Source of the DNA: Spirometra erinaceieuropaei | Taxonomy: Eukaryota > Platyhelminthes > Cestoda > Diphyllobothriidea > Diphyllobothriidae | Direction: 5' to 3' | DNA length: 64,000 nucleotides | NCBI GenBank assembly: GCA_902702965.1 | Contig: CACRXP010000029.1 | Span: 214,099 to 278,098, forward strand | Part shown: piece by piece, positions 1 to 10,826 of the stretch | Position numbering within the stretch: position 1 is the stretch's first letter | Layout: the number at the start of each line of letters is the position of its first letter | Position numbers and translations under genes: made by a program | The notes under the pieces: generated by a model | What the model saw: the letters and a program-made list of their open reading frames with translations, nothing else | Told to the model about the DNA's origin: nothing | The model's database searches: none

Positions 1-80
1 GTCACTCTTTTCTGCCACTGTGTCTGGTGATGGGTTCAAGTGAGAATCCGAAACGTCAGGCGAATAAAGCCATTGTTCCA
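1..80 (+). mobile_element. Penelope-like element 3' tail with decayed hammerhead ribozyme
   Basis: The tail matches the other PLE ends in this window: a hammerhead-like segment at 21-62, then AATAAA at 63-68 and a GCGATCGC-type end. GAAACGTC (50-57) and the stem II arms are intact. The first core box reads CTGGTGA instead of CTGATGA, which changes an essential adenine, so the ribozyme is probably dead. The element body lies outside the window. Confidence 0.75.
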
Positions 81-87
81 GCGATCG

Positions 88-148
88 CTTCTTCTTCTTC
101 TTCTTCTTCTTCTTCTTCTTCTTCTTCTTCTCTTTCTTTTTCTTCTTC
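88..148. repeat. (CTT)n microsatellite after a PLE end
   Basis: Near-uninterrupted CTT repeats follow directly on the PLE tail. PLE ends elsewhere in the window stop in CTTCTTC, so the tract may have grown from that terminus; this is inference. Confidence 0.9.
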
Positions 149-402
149 CAATCAACTAGTTTCTGGAACTCGCATCTTCGTTTGTATCGGCAGTTAGATG
201 TGTATAAATGATAAACCGTGATTGGACACGAGTAGTGGTGGGGAGGCGGGAGAGGTGAAGAACACTGTAGGCTGCTGTATACGGATGTGGATGGGTTTTC
301 GGGAGGGAAGGAGGGAAGGCTGCAACTCGATTTCTCTAATTAGTCCTTCGTTTGCGTCCGTCAACTTACGACAGTTTAGGTGACATTTACTTGACTGGCA
401 CA

Positions 403-984
403 AAATAATCCTCCAGGGGTCTGCTAGAAGGCACTTCGCAAGGATTCAAATGACTTGTTTGGGTCAGACAGCAAGTACGGCCTTTTACATTCTAAATCAG
501 ATGACACTGCTCCCCTTTTTGATTTAAAACAGGGCCTCGGCATTGAGCATGCGTTGATTCACTGTTGCCTTCCGCTTGTATTTTTTAAAAAAATCGGCAC
601 AGTTGGAATATACCTAGATTTGGATTTCGTAGACAGCAACTTAAGAACCAACCGCCTCGAATCCTCTGATTGTATACTATTTCCTTGCGACGTCATGTCG
701 GTTGTTTGCAAAGACATTTCTCTCTCGAATGACTTTCAAGTTTGACTCATCTGGTTCCATATTTCATCACTTTCCTTTTAACAGATTAAGAAATTTACGA
801 AGACAGCCGCATGACCCTTCCACTAATTCTTTATCCGTCCATCTAAGAATTGGCCTTGAAGAGGCGTCAGGCGCGCAACAGGTAGAGGAAGTGACTAGCG
901 CTCAGTGATCCGAACCCTACTAAATTCGTCGTCCGAGCCTTTCGTCGCCTGTCCCCCTCCCCCTTAAGTGTGATCACAAGATTC
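403..984. other. No recognised gene
   Basis: Only short frames occur here and none resembles a protein I recognise. The stretch may be the decayed 5' part of the retrotransposon relic that follows. Confidence 0.4.
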
Positions 985-2480
985 TCCTTCTGCCAAACTA
1001 TAACATAAGCTTCCTCATCGACGACAATGGCAAGGCGAAATTGTTTAAAGAAGTCTTTGCAAAAGACCTTACTACTGAGTCCAGACCAGTTCTTTCCTTT
1101 CGTCGGCCTTCATATAGAATTTTCAATGAAAACAATATCTCCTCAGACCTAATTCAGAAGCACATTCGCCGTCTAAAAACTCGTACTTCTCGATAACGGA
1201 CTATATGCAAAATTTGACTGTCAAGGTGTCAGGCCTTCCTGGTCGCTTAGCCTTCTATTCTTAGTTTATATTTAGAGTAGATTCTTTCCTAAAACATGAA
1301 GAATCTCAGTTATCCCTCCAGCCTTCAAGCCCGAATCCCGATCTGACGTTAAAACTATGGGAGTTTGGACAAAACTCCGTTCCTAGCAAAACGTCTTGAA
1401 AAGATAATTTTCGATGAGACTCTTGATTTTCACCTACCTAATCAGCTTCCGAGCTCAACTCAGCATGACATTTTAGTTAAGAGGTTTCGGGAAACCTGTC
1501 GCTTAGTTTTTATAATTTTTTTCGCTTCTCTTTATAAGGAACAGCAGTCAGTGGTAGTTGTCTACACTGATCCTACCAAAGCCTCCGATGGAGTGTTGCC
1601 TAAAAGTCATTGGGCAAAACTGGAGAGCCTCAGAATGCGTCTCTCCTATCCGACTTCATCGGGTTCAACTTATCCAACGGCTGTCAGAAAACTATGGTTT
1701 GGTAATTGATATTCAAAGTCTTACCCGATTACGACTGGCATGCTTCAAGGTGCGGCTGTGAGTCCGCTACTCTTCCTTCTTTACATCAGTGATATTTTGA
1801 CAGAAGTCAGAAATTCACAAACATTAATCTAGTTTTATGACCTAAAGTGCGTTTACTAACATTTTAAAGACCATGCGAATGTTTCCTTTCGAAAATTAAG
1901 TTCAGTCATCTACGCGTGACCGGATATTCTTCACGCGTCGCTTTGTGTGTTTTGGCCCTGCCAAGCCTCCCCACCCTATTTTCTTTCAAACTAACCCACT
2001 TTCAGAATGCACCTCAATAAAGGGCCAAGGTTTAAGTTATAGAAATAAGTCTGATTTATTTCTTTACGCAGAGCTAATTCTTGTGAAGGCTGTGCGGATA
2101 TGTGGTTCAAGTCACGCAATATTTTCCTCCCCAAAGTGAAATTAAGACTTCGCCAAATAATTGTCCGCCAGTCCCTGAATATTGTTGTCCATGCATGCTG
2201 AATGCATGAGATCGTAGTATAATTGAAAATGTTCGGAGAGTTTTTCTCGAAGTCTTTCATCTCAAACTGGATCCGGTATTTTTTTACTGGGAGACGTTTG
2301 TTGGCGAACATTATTGGTAAGAAGACTCAAAAATTGAATTTACCTCCTGTTTCATCCAAATTGTCCGCGTATTTACACTTTCACTTCGATAGATTGTCCT
2401 TATGCGTACTTCCTACATTGTTATTCCACCGCCTATTTGCTGTTTTTTGCATCCAAATATGCTTTCCTTTTTGAATTATT
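985..2480 (+). pseudogene. Decayed non-LTR (LINE) retrotransposon reverse transcriptase
   Basis: Conserved non-LTR reverse transcriptase blocks appear in order on the + strand but in different frames with stops. Around 1008-1193 a segment begins FLIDDNGKAKLF, the usual lead-in to the RT domain. At 1365-1600 there is LPSSTQHD followed by VVVVYTDPTKASDGV, where a YLDFSKAFD-type motif A is expected. At 1741-1800 MLQGAAVSPLLFLLYISDI matches the QGS..GPLLFLLYIND motif B. The YADD catalytic motif expected next is not recognisable. Around 2220-2475 an ENV..F.K.L..W-like stretch resembles the RT C-terminal region of jockey/CR1-type LINEs. No endonuclease domain or 3' tail can be assigned. It is dead; clade is uncertain. 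Confidence 0.7.
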
Positions 2481-3119
2481 TTTTTGCTAGAACTTGGGTC
2501 ATCGGCAAAATTATCGGTGTTTAGCTTGAAATTCCGGATTCGCCTTCCCTCGGAAAGCTTAAAGTTACAATTGCTAATTTAATTCCCAGACACTCAACTT
2601 CTGGATTTTAAAAAGGGTTCTTCTAAAATTTAAGGATATATACTATACGTTTTGCTTTTTCAGCAGCAAACGCAAACTTAAATTTTTACCGCCACCTGCT
2701 TTTATCTGGGTGTTAAATCCCCCGAGGTTATCATCCATTGCAATGATCGTTGAGGCTTCAAACGTGTTCTACTCTTTCTGACCCTAAGCGATCAGTTGAT
2801 GGTAATGGCGGGTTTCTTTTATTTACTGGTAGTTCGTTCGGCCAGCAAAATGTTATAGTCAAATCTACCCGCGCTTCGATGTTCCTCGCAGCCTTTTGAT
2901 GTCCCCTCCGCGCTTCTACTCAAAGTGAACTGTGGACGGTCGTGGTGGGTCCCTCCTGTCTCGCCAGTTTAACGACTGTTTCTGTAGTTATAAGGTTATA
3001 AGATATAATAAGATTGCAGCGTCGACAAATAACCTCATCAGGTTTAGGAATTTTCTTGATGGGGAGCACTCCAAATCCTTATATACTCTAGCCTGCAGTG
3101 AGGTCCTGTCTCGCACACA
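2481..3119. other. No recognised gene
   Basis: Intergenic, or a diverged 3' part of the preceding LINE relic. No motif, RNA gene or repeat could be identified. Confidence 0.4.
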
Positions 3120-3121
3120 TA

Positions 3122-4115
3122 CAGTAGATGTGCTAACTCATGAAATGTCATCCGAAATTTCAAAATGCATTCTCGTTTCGAAAAGATAAATTAAGTAGTG
3201 TTGTAAAACTAATCATGCTGCAGCATAAATCTATAATGATCCAGTAACCTCAGGGCCCCGGCTTTCAAACGAACTTATTTCCGGCTGCGTGCAACATCTA
3301 TACTCTGCAAAGAAGGACTACTAATTTAGCATGCAATTTCCTCATTGATTTTCGATGCCCTTGAAAATTCAATTATATTTCATGGAAAACATGCATTAAA
3401 ATATTCATTCTTTTACTTATTCGGCAGAAACTCACGTCTTCCTCCAATTTCATACTCAAAATAAGAGTATACTTTGGTCTTAAAAAACTTTGCTAATTCC
3501 CGAATAATTTTGAACCCGACCTGCTGTTACACTAGCATTCAGGGTCTCAAAACAACAAGCTGTATATTTTCGGTGTACGGAAAACCATGCATTTCTCTAC
3601 GGTGTTAAGAGGAGACCATATCAAGTTCGTAAAATTAAGCAGTGGGTTTAATCTATACTGTTAACTTTACAAGCCACATTCGTAAATGCAGATACATGCC
3701 GTTTCATGAACGGCCGTTTATCGGTATTAAAAATCTCACAATTAGAAACTTTTTAAAAATCGAATCATCCTCTTCTTTTGAGTAAGAAATTGGAAGAAGA
3801 CGTGAGTTTCTACCGAATAAGTAAAAGAATGAATGTTTTTATGCCTGGTTTCCATGAAATATAATTGAATTTTCAAGGGCATCGAAAATCAATGAGAAAA
3901 TTGCATGCTACATAATTAGACATTTTTTGCAGAGTATAGATCTTGCATGCAGCCGAAAATAAGTTCTTTCGAAAGCCGACACCCTGAGATAACTGGATTA
4001 TTATAGATTTATACTGCATCATAATTAGTTTTACAACACTACTTAATTTCTCTTTTCGAATCGAGAACGCATTTCGAAATTTCGGATGACGTACCATGAG
4101 TTAGCACATCTACTG
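3122..4115. mobile_element. Tc1/mariner-type foldback MITE, family 1
   Basis: A 994 bp non-coding element with CAGTAGATGTGCTAACTCAT at the left end and its inverse at the right, flanked by TA on both sides (3120-3121, 4116-4117), as expected for Tc1/mariner insertion. The terminal repeats extend into arms of roughly 350-400 bp that are inverted copies of each other; for example, the block around the 3310 CTCTGCAAAG box recurs inverted near 3925. Only a short central spacer is unpaired. The frames inside are not genes. Confidence 0.93.
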
Positions 4116-4139
4116 TATTTTTTCCTATGAGCGATATAT

Positions 4140-4404
4140 TTTCTTCCATAGCTTGCTAGCACTACTTAGCAGATGCTGCTTTATTTTTTCGTCCATGCTT
4201 TCAAAATATACGCCTTCCACCTGACGCAAATCGTCGAGCTTTTGCATTTTTATTTCATTTTCCATGTGAGTTACCGCCATTTAAAATTTAATTTCGTCTT
4301 TTGATTTCAATTAAGGTTAAAAACACTAGAATGGTCATTCCTGGCGTTGTGCTCGTCTGCAGTCCTTTAAAACTAAAGCGAATGTCAAGCAAGAAGATTA
4401 CCGT
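4140..4404. other. No recognised gene
   Basis: AT-rich spacer between a MITE and the PLE unit. Nothing supportable was seen. Confidence 0.4.
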
Positions 4405-4418
4405 CAATGAGGTCTACC

Positions 4419-4955
4419 CTGAAGAAGGAGACACGATCGTTGGAACAAGAGCTTTATTGGCCTGACGTTTCGGATTCCTGCTCGAACCCATCATCAGAGA
4501 CAAAGGCAGATACTAATGGTTCATGCACAAGGGACTGCAGTGTTTATAGACTGTAGTCGCCATGCTACTGCATACCTATGAAAATTCAAGACTTTACCCT
4601 CTTCATCGGGAACTGTTGCACTTGGTGTGATGACTGTTCGATGGCCAACATTCGCGTCGTCAGTCGCTGCAATTTCATCACGGGTGTTAGGTGTTGGTTT
4701 GATGACTGCTCGACCATCTGACGCACCGACCATGGCGTTGGGAGCTGTCCTCGCCTGTGCGCTCCCTGCGTGGCTAATTACTCCGCCAGCAGCACGGAGT
4801 TTGGAAGAGGAAGGTCGTTGCGCTTGTTACGTTTCCTGCTCGACCACGGTAGGCTGTATTGAAGTCCCAACGTGAGATGCTGCAGACATCTGCCTTTCGA
4901 TCGTGTCTCCTTCTTCAAGACTGCTTCCTTGGACACATCTCTTCGCTTCTATTGA
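4419..4955 (-). mobile_element. Penelope-like foldback unit with 14 bp target-site duplication
   Basis: A 537 bp insertion flanked by the direct duplication CAATGAGGTCTACC at 4405-4418 and 4956-4969. It holds a PLE tail on the minus strand (hammerhead at 4457-4504), a short piece of the PLE C-terminal region, and at the right an inverted PLE end (TCGATCGTGTCTCCTTCTTC near 4897) extending to CTTCTATTGA at the boundary. The unit therefore carries inverted ends and went in as one piece. No intact frame remains. Confidence 0.88.
4457..4504 (-). ncRNA. Hammerhead ribozyme (type I, PLE family A)
   Basis: Read on the minus strand, all core boxes are present: CTGATGA (4491-4497), then a 6 bp stem II closing a 6-7 nt loop, then GAAACGTC (4464-4471) with predicted cleavage after GTC. 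Helix I pairs the AGGC after the cleavage site with the GTCT before the first box. Helix III is only AC/GU with no loop, so activity may need a dimer or tandem context. Hammerheads in PLE tails are known. Confidence 0.82.
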
Positions 4956-4984
4956 CAATGAGGTCTACCGCTCTCCCACTGCGT

Positions 4985-5656
4985 TGACTCTTTCAGTAGA
5001 AATGAACGTCTTCTTCAAATGTTATACTTGCAGGAAGATTAAAATTCGGTTTTAGAAAATTCTCAACTGTGAGATTTGTTACACCGTAAAAGGCTCGTTC
5101 GTAAAAAATTCTGTCTCTACATTTACTAGTGTTGTTTGTAAAGTCTACAACATGGCTCAAACCCACGGCTTAGTTTCACAAACCCTAAGTGGTCTCCCAT
5201 TATTAACATATAGAAATGCAGCTAGTGGGTTGCGGACCCTGAATGCAAGCGCAACCGCAGGTCGGGTCCAAAATAATTCGGACACTGGAAGGTGCTTTTA
5301 TAACCGATTTGTGCCCTTCTTTTAAGCGTAAAATTTGAAAAAAACGTAATTTCTTATCAAATGAGTAAAAGAATAAACGTTTTTGTGCATGCTTATCATA
5401 AAATATAGTTGAATGTACAAACGCATTGAAAATTAATGAGAAAAAACCCACTATATAAGTAATCATCTTTACATGATGTAGTTTTTGCAGGCGACTGGAT
5501 AGGATTCCGTTCAAAGGCCGGCATCCCGAAGTAACTGAAATATCTTAGTATTATGCTGTATGGTAATTGGTATAAAAACCCTACTTAAGTAATCTTTTCT
5601 ACTTGAAAAGGCATTTAAGAATTTCAGTTAAAATTTCCCTAGTTAGGACATCCAAT
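4985..5656. mobile_element. Diverged family 1 MITE, left arm truncated
   Basis: It matches the interior and right arm of the complete copies at 3122 and 16041: the GAATGCAAG..CAGGTCGGGT block near 5240, the ATTGAAAATTAATGAG block near 5430, and a decayed right end with GTTAGGACATCCAATGTA where GTTAGCACATCTACTGTA is expected. The outer left arm is missing. The PLE unit beside it may have removed or displaced that arm. Confidence 0.75.
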
Positions 5657-5777
5657 GTACTTGCTATTCTATCCGATGGCAGAACAATTTCGAGCCGGTT
5701 CTCAATTCGTGTACTGGACCTCGCCATACAACACGCTTCTCACCTAACTGCGAGGTCTGCGCTTCGACGCGTTGAAG

Positions 5778-5959
5778 TTACCACACAGGCCCTGGAGTAG
5801 AGGATTCCATGCAGGCTGCATGAGTGACATGTAATACGTTGCGGGGAAATTTGTGCAAACATGTCATGTGAGGTATGCTTCTGTGCAGCCTAGGTGTGTT
5901 TTGTGCAGACAGAGGTATGGGACATTGTTTCAACATCCACAGTGATCTGTGCGGTGTGC
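5778..5959. repeat. 182 bp direct repeat, copy 1
   Basis: Nearly identical to 6196-6377 in the same orientation, starting TTACCACACAGGCCCTGGAG. The two copies are separated by about 236 bp. Frames inside both copies are coincidental; no function recognised. Confidence 0.92.
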
Positions 5960-6032
5960 GGATTTGCGTTCGCATTGTGTATTGGGACTGACAGTGATGG
6001 TAATGTAATTTTAGGGGGAATGACAAGCAATT

Positions 6033-6195
6033 AACCTACAAGTAACGTAACCTGCGGTCTAGACATTTTTAAGGCAAACTTGGGAAAATCGGCAGAAAAC
6101 ACGAGCAGACGTAACCCAAGAATTTCGGCAATTTCAAAAAAGCCTGTCTGTCGAGAGCTCGCAGTCAGGTCTAATTATTAACTTCCAGTGTGAAT
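6033..6195. repeat. Inverted repeat, left arm (partner 7626-7813)
   Basis: Starts AACCTACAAGTAACGTAACC; its inverse is at 7626-7813. The right arm carries about 25 extra bases. The pair encloses about 1.4 kb that includes the second direct repeat, a dispersed repeat and the assembly gap. Confidence 0.9.
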
Positions 6196-6377
6196 TTACC
6201 ACACAGGCCCTGGAGTAGAGGATTCCATGCAGGCTGCATGAGTGACATGTAATACGCTGCGGGGAAATTTGTGCAAACATTTCATGTGAGGTATGCTTCT
6301 GTGCAGCCTAGGTGTGTGTTGTGCAGACAGGGGCATAAGACATCGTTTCAACGGCCACAGTGACCTGTGCGGTGTGC
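6196..6377. repeat. 182 bp direct repeat, copy 2
   Basis: Second copy of 5778-5959 with scattered substitutions. It directly abuts the left arm of the 6033/7626 inverted repeat. Confidence 0.92.
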
Positions 6378-6384
6378 CAGTTAA

Positions 6385-6823
6385 GTGAACGCCACTTCTA
6401 CTTCGGATTATTCCCTCAATGACGCGTGTTTTCAGTCTGTTTAGTTCAGTGTTTGAATATCGTAGGAACGCTCTCAAAACTCAGAAGCATTCACTTGTCA
6501 ACTTCATATCTGAGGCACGAGTTAGCGCAAACGGAGGAGGCCTGTGTTTTTAATCCTCGGAGCCGATGGGAATTTTAATTTATTCATTGCTGAGCGTCGG
6601 ACCACGCGCGCAATTAAATGAAACTGTAGCTGTTTATCTTCATTTAACCACAAAACTTTAGGTTTCTGGAGATGATACTGAGTTAGGCCAAGACGTTTAA
6701 ATGTGGGAGGCGCTCTTTGAAAACTGCTCAAATTTACAGCCCGAGTTCTATAAGAAAATTTGCTGCGAGAATAATGCTAAACTTTGACCAGTCGTCAAAA
6801 AATTTGTTTGGAAATTTCAAACT
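6385..6823. repeat. Dispersed repeat, copy 1 (partner 11329-11753)
   Basis: About 430 bp of clear similarity to 11329-11753 in the same orientation, with small indels. It contains CTCGGAGCCGATGGGAATTT and the block CAAATTTACAGCCCGAGTTC. No coding frame is shared by both copies, so it is probably a non-autonomous repeat. Confidence 0.9.
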
Positions 6824-7381
6824 ATGCGGACATGATCGCAAGACTCGGGCTAATTCAGCACTGCTATTCGGCATTCGACTCTTGTGGGCGTCCTCCGTTG
6901 CCGTGGTGGCGGTCATTCGATTGGCTTCGAGAACGGTTGCTCCCCTTTTTGCAATCGTACGAAAAGCCTGCCCGTCTTGAAAAAGGTCCTTCAAGGTCTC
7001 AGGGCTGATTTGCGGGCGCATTTACGGAGCTCTCCAAGGTGGCCATGTAGACACGCCTCCGCCCGACTTGTCTTTAAGCAATTGTAATTTCGATGGAAGC
7101 ACGGCGCTCACCGATCGCGCTACAGAAGTCGCTCGTCTTGTTTGTGCCTTGAAGCTCTCTCTCTCCCTCTCTCAAGCTCCGCCACTAGCTGCACAGCGGC
7201 GCCTTATGAGGTTGCCTTAGAATAGCAGCTCAGGCGGACACTCGTCATGCGTACGACATGTCCGATCCATCGCTGCCGTAGGCGCCTCAACGGGATAGGT
7301 TAGTTCATTATGCCAGTTCTGTTCGGGAGATTTTTGTGTTTGGAATAATTTCCCGTCGCTTCAATATTTTTCAGAGCTTTA
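6824..7381. other. No recognised gene; GC-richer stretch
   Basis: Overlapping frames on both strands, none recognised. The block GGCGCTCACCGATCG near 7108 also occurs in the SINE complex near 21412, so part of it is repetitive. Confidence 0.4.
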
Positions 7382-7451
7382 NNNNNNNNNNNNNNNNNNN
7401 NNNNNNNNNNNNNNNNNNNNNNNNNNNNNNNNNNNNNNNNNNNNNNNNNNN
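7382..7451. other. Assembly gap (70 N)
   Basis: A run of 70 N. The open frame reading across it cannot be trusted. Confidence 1.
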
Positions 7452-7625
7452 CAGCGAAGTACTATTTACACTAGTTGAAGGCTGCCGCGTTTGTGAATTT
7501 CGTCCGCTCGAGTGTTTTTGGAGGGGAAAAGTGAACTGTCGAGATGCCAAACAACGTTTTTAGTGGGAACTGGTAATGCGGAGAGGTAACGTTGGACAGC
7601 TGCGGAAAACCTTTGGTTGGCAATT

Positions 7626-7813
7626 TCACAGTGAAAGTTAATAATTAGACCTGACTGCGAGCTCTCGACAGACGGACCTTTGGGGCACGGGAATATTTGC
7701 GGGACTTTATGACCTTGTCGAAATTCTTGGGTTAGGTCTGCTTGTGTTTCCTGCCGATTTTCCCAAATGGGCCTTAAAAGTGTCTAGACTGCAGGTTACG
7801 TTACTTGTAGGTT
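7626..7813. repeat. Inverted repeat, right arm (partner 6033-6195)
   Basis: Inverse of 6033-6195, ending GGTTACGTTACTTGTAGGT. See the left arm entry. Confidence 0.9.
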
Positions 7814-8699
7814 CGTTGGCAATTGACAGTCAACGGGACGTGTTGTCTGGCTCTAGAATAAAAGGTCCCGTTCCCTGTCCAGTTATCGCTAACTGCGAGT
7901 AAACGATTCGCCCCCTCGATTGGAAAAGACAGATGAATTCCCCCACCGAAATGGGAAGCACACCAGTCAAATCAGTTGGAATAGCGAATTATCGCCCACA
8001 GTAGTTTATCCTCCCCGTTAACAAACTTATTTTGTATTCTGTTTGCAGGCTTCATTTATTATTTGCTGCAGAGAACGCAATTTTCCCCTGGAATATCCTT
8101 GCAGTTTTGTTTATTTCAGCGCGTTTTCTGACAGCACTTAAAGGGAGACTTCAAAAATAGGCATCCAGAAATCTGCCGAACATGGAAAACCATCGGAACT
8201 CAAATCTCCGCACAAAAGTCATTTAAGGGTTAGTTGTTCCGTGCTTGCGTTTGACAAGACCGTCTTACGGCAGTTCATAAGCAATTCAAGGTGCATCTGC
8301 TGCAAGCTAAGAGATACATAGTCCGCCCCGCTGGCCAGAGTGCTGTTACGCCTTCTCCGCCATCTTCCTTTGAAGATGTCCACCGAATTCGTCCTTTACA
8401 TTCCCTGCAATCATCCAAAATTTCACTTCTTTAGATTGGACAAATACTTTCGTGTTCGGGCACTTTCTTAGGTCCTAAACTTCGAGACTTTCCATTCCTA
8501 CTGTCAGCTGGCGTCTAGTTTCTGCGCGCAAGCACATTCTTAGAAATCACACGTTGAGGAGTGCCTTCTGGACACAAAAAGGCGAATGAATCCTTGTGCA
8601 CGGAAAAAAGTAGGAGGAATTGCATGAAACTCACCGCTTAGCGACCAGTACATTACCCTGATCTAACAATAGTACAAATTAGAGCCGTTCATGTTTTCC
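7814..8699. other. No recognised gene
   Basis: No conserved frame, RNA gene or repeat identified. Confidence 0.4.
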
Positions 8700-8820
8700 G
8701 TGAGATAGGCTTGTGAAAGTGACGGCAGCTTTAGTCCATCGTTCCATCAGGTCCAAAAGGACTTATCAGACCGTGCAACAGACTTCATGTTTTAGGCAGT
8801 TTCAGGGTTCGTCCAAAATA
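8700..8820. repeat. Dispersed repeat fragment (partner 10827-10946)
   Basis: GTGAGATA..CAGCTTTAGTCC..CAGGTCCAAAAG recurs at 10827-10946 in the same orientation. The foldback MITE at 8821 inserted at a TA in this fragment's right end. Confidence 0.8.
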
Positions 8821-9762
8821 CAGTGAGTGACCGATCCCATGAAATGTTGGCTGAAATTCTGAAATGCGCTTTCGATTAAGAAGGATTACTTGGTCGCGGT
8901 TGTAATACTGATTATTTTGAGACAAACTGTTATAACATTTCGGACTCGGCAGGATGTCGGATTTTAAATGCACTTCTTTACAATCTCCTGTAGAAAGCGC
9001 GCTCGGTAAAAAATGACTACTTAAGAAACATGCATTTTTCCCCTTGATTTTCGATGGTCTTGGAAATTCAAATATATTTTATAGAAACCATAAACAAAAA
9101 TAGGCTTTCTTGTAGTCAATCAATAGAGAATCACGTCTTCTTTCTATTTCATACTTAAGGACCGCGAAATGTCCATTAACATATCATCGTACCTGGCCGT
9201 TTACAACTGCTCCTCATGAAATGTACAACATGGTTCGCATCCACTGCAAAATTTTATGGACTCTGTATGATATCTCTTTAATGGCCTAGAAAAATATGGG
9301 ATTTTCTTTACGCGGAACGCATGCGCCCTGTAGAGTGAAATCACTAAGCGCTAATGCAACGAATGATCAGACTCCAAATTATTCGGCAATTGGAAAAGTT
9401 TTTTAAAACCCAATTATACTCCTTCCTTAAGTATAAAATATAAAGAAAACGTGATTCTCTATTGATTGACCAAAAGAAAGCATATTTTTGTTTATGGTTT
9501 ATATAAAATATATTTGAATTTCCAAGACCATTGAAAATCAATGGGTAAAATGCATGCTACTTAAGTAGTAATTTTTTACCGAGCACGCCTTCTACAGGAG
9601 ATTGAAAAGAAGTGCATTTAAAATCCGACATCCTGCCGAGTACGAAATGTTATAACGGTGTCTTGAAATAATCAGTATTACAACCGCGACCAAGTAATCC
9701 TTCCTAATCGAAAACGCATTTCAGAATTTCAGCCAACATTTCATGAGATCGGTCACTCACTG
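8821..9762. mobile_element. Tc1/mariner-type foldback MITE, family 2
   Basis: A 942 bp element with CAGTGAGTGACCGATC at the left and its near inverse at the right, flanked by TA (8819-8820, 9763-9764). The arms are long inverted copies: TTACTTGGTCGCGGTTGTAA near 8889 is repeated inverted near 9677. The ends differ from family 1, although subterminal blocks such as ATTCTGAAATGCG are shared. Non-coding. Confidence 0.93.
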
Positions 9763-9834
9763 TAGGTTAGAAAAATGTGAGCAGCAGATGTTTCCAGCAT
9801 TTGGCAAGATCCTATTTTGCAGCCGTACCTTTAA

Positions 9835-9890
9835 GAGGTTAGGGGTTAGGGCTAGGGGTTGGAGTTAGTGGCCAGGGTTAGGGGTAAGTG
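9835..9890. repeat. Degenerate TTAGGG-like array
   Basis: Irregular GGGGTTAGGG/GGGCTAGGGG units. It adjoins the TTAGGG-bearing MITE at 9893 but lies outside its left inverted repeat. Too degenerate and too internal to be a telomere. Confidence 0.75.
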
Positions 9891-9892
9891 TC

Positions 9893-10200
9893 AGATGTGG
9901 TCATGGAGCCCCGCCTGAAGTAAACAAATCCCAACTACCCGTAATACGAGACCGCTGGTAATGGGTGTTTTTACAGGTGGAGCCGGAGAACGCACAGGCG
10001 ACGAGTTCAAGTATTTGTGTGCAAAGGAAAGGCTATTGTGAATGCGCGGTTGTATTCTACGTGGTTGAGAAATAGTTGCCCTAAACCCTAACCTTAACCC
10101 CAATCCCTAATTCTAACCTCCAACCTTACCCCTAACCCTAAATCCTGATACCAACTCCAACAGTATCGTGTCCATCAAGCGGGGCTACATAACCGCATTT
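9893..10200. mobile_element. Short inverted-repeat element with internal CCCTAA-like array
   Basis: About 308 bp with imperfect terminal inverted repeats of about 26 bp: AGATGTGGTCATGGAGCCCC at the left, and on the other strand AAATGCGGTTATGTAGCCCC at the right. Degenerate CCCTAACC units fill 10079-10136. The same element occurs inverted at 37841-38156. No coding frame; the transposase family is unknown. Confidence 0.82.
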
Positions 10201-10214
10201 TACCGGGGTAAGAG

Positions 10215-10260
10215 ATCAAGTTTAGGGGTTGAGGTCAGGTGTTAAGGGTTGGGGTTAACC
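10215..10260. repeat. Degenerate TTAGGG-like array
   Basis: Short array of GGGGTTGAGG/AAGGGTTGGGGTT units outside the right end of the adjoining element. Confidence 0.6.
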
Positions 10261-10304
10261 TGGGGGCTTGTCTACTGCAGGCACGGCTACGAAATAAGAC
10301 CTGA

Positions 10305-10561
10305 CCCAGAATTATTACATTACGCCGCCAAATGGGCGAGGAATCATCAGAGATCTCGACCTATGCGACAGGATAGGTGCATCCCCTTTTCCAAGATTAG
10401 GAAATTGGTCTTTTCAAAATTAGTGCCGCCGGCACACCAAATAAGGCTTCAAATTTCCGACGACTCGATGGATCGAGAGGGCCATTCCCATGTTCGTTGG
10501 GAAGGCATTTCATAACGCAATTTTTGAGTAATTATGGGCATTAATGAATCCGGAGCAGTTG
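10305..10561. repeat. Dispersed repeat fragment (partner 10973-11233)
   Basis: Blocks such as ATTATTACATTACGCCG, TGGGCGAGGAATCA and CTCAATGGATCGA-like sequence recur in order at 10973-11233. The copies are well diverged. No shared frame. Confidence 0.7.
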
Positions 10562-10826
10562 TAAGTTCCCATATTCCTGGTTGTGGTCTGAGCAAATGTT
10601 GCGATAAATGTGTCTGGTTTCTTATCGGCAGGATCATGCAGAATTTTATTTATTAGTGAACGTTAAACAATGTGCGCAGTTGGGCGAAACAGTGGTTATT
10701 TGTCTTGTCCCAACTGTAAGCCACCAAGCTGGTGAACAGCACAACAATGTCGAGAGCCATTTTTTACCGCTTGCCAAATTACCAGCCTGAATTTACAGCA
10801 GCTTGTGCTTTCCTCATGGTCACTCC

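Noticed and set aside
3873..4097. 74-codon frame, similar to the one at 16793-17017
   Set aside because: The similarity between the two proteins only reflects that both lie in family 1 MITE arms.
9835..10260. Telomere
   Set aside because: TTAGGG-like units are degenerate, change strand within 250 bp and belong largely to a transposable element.
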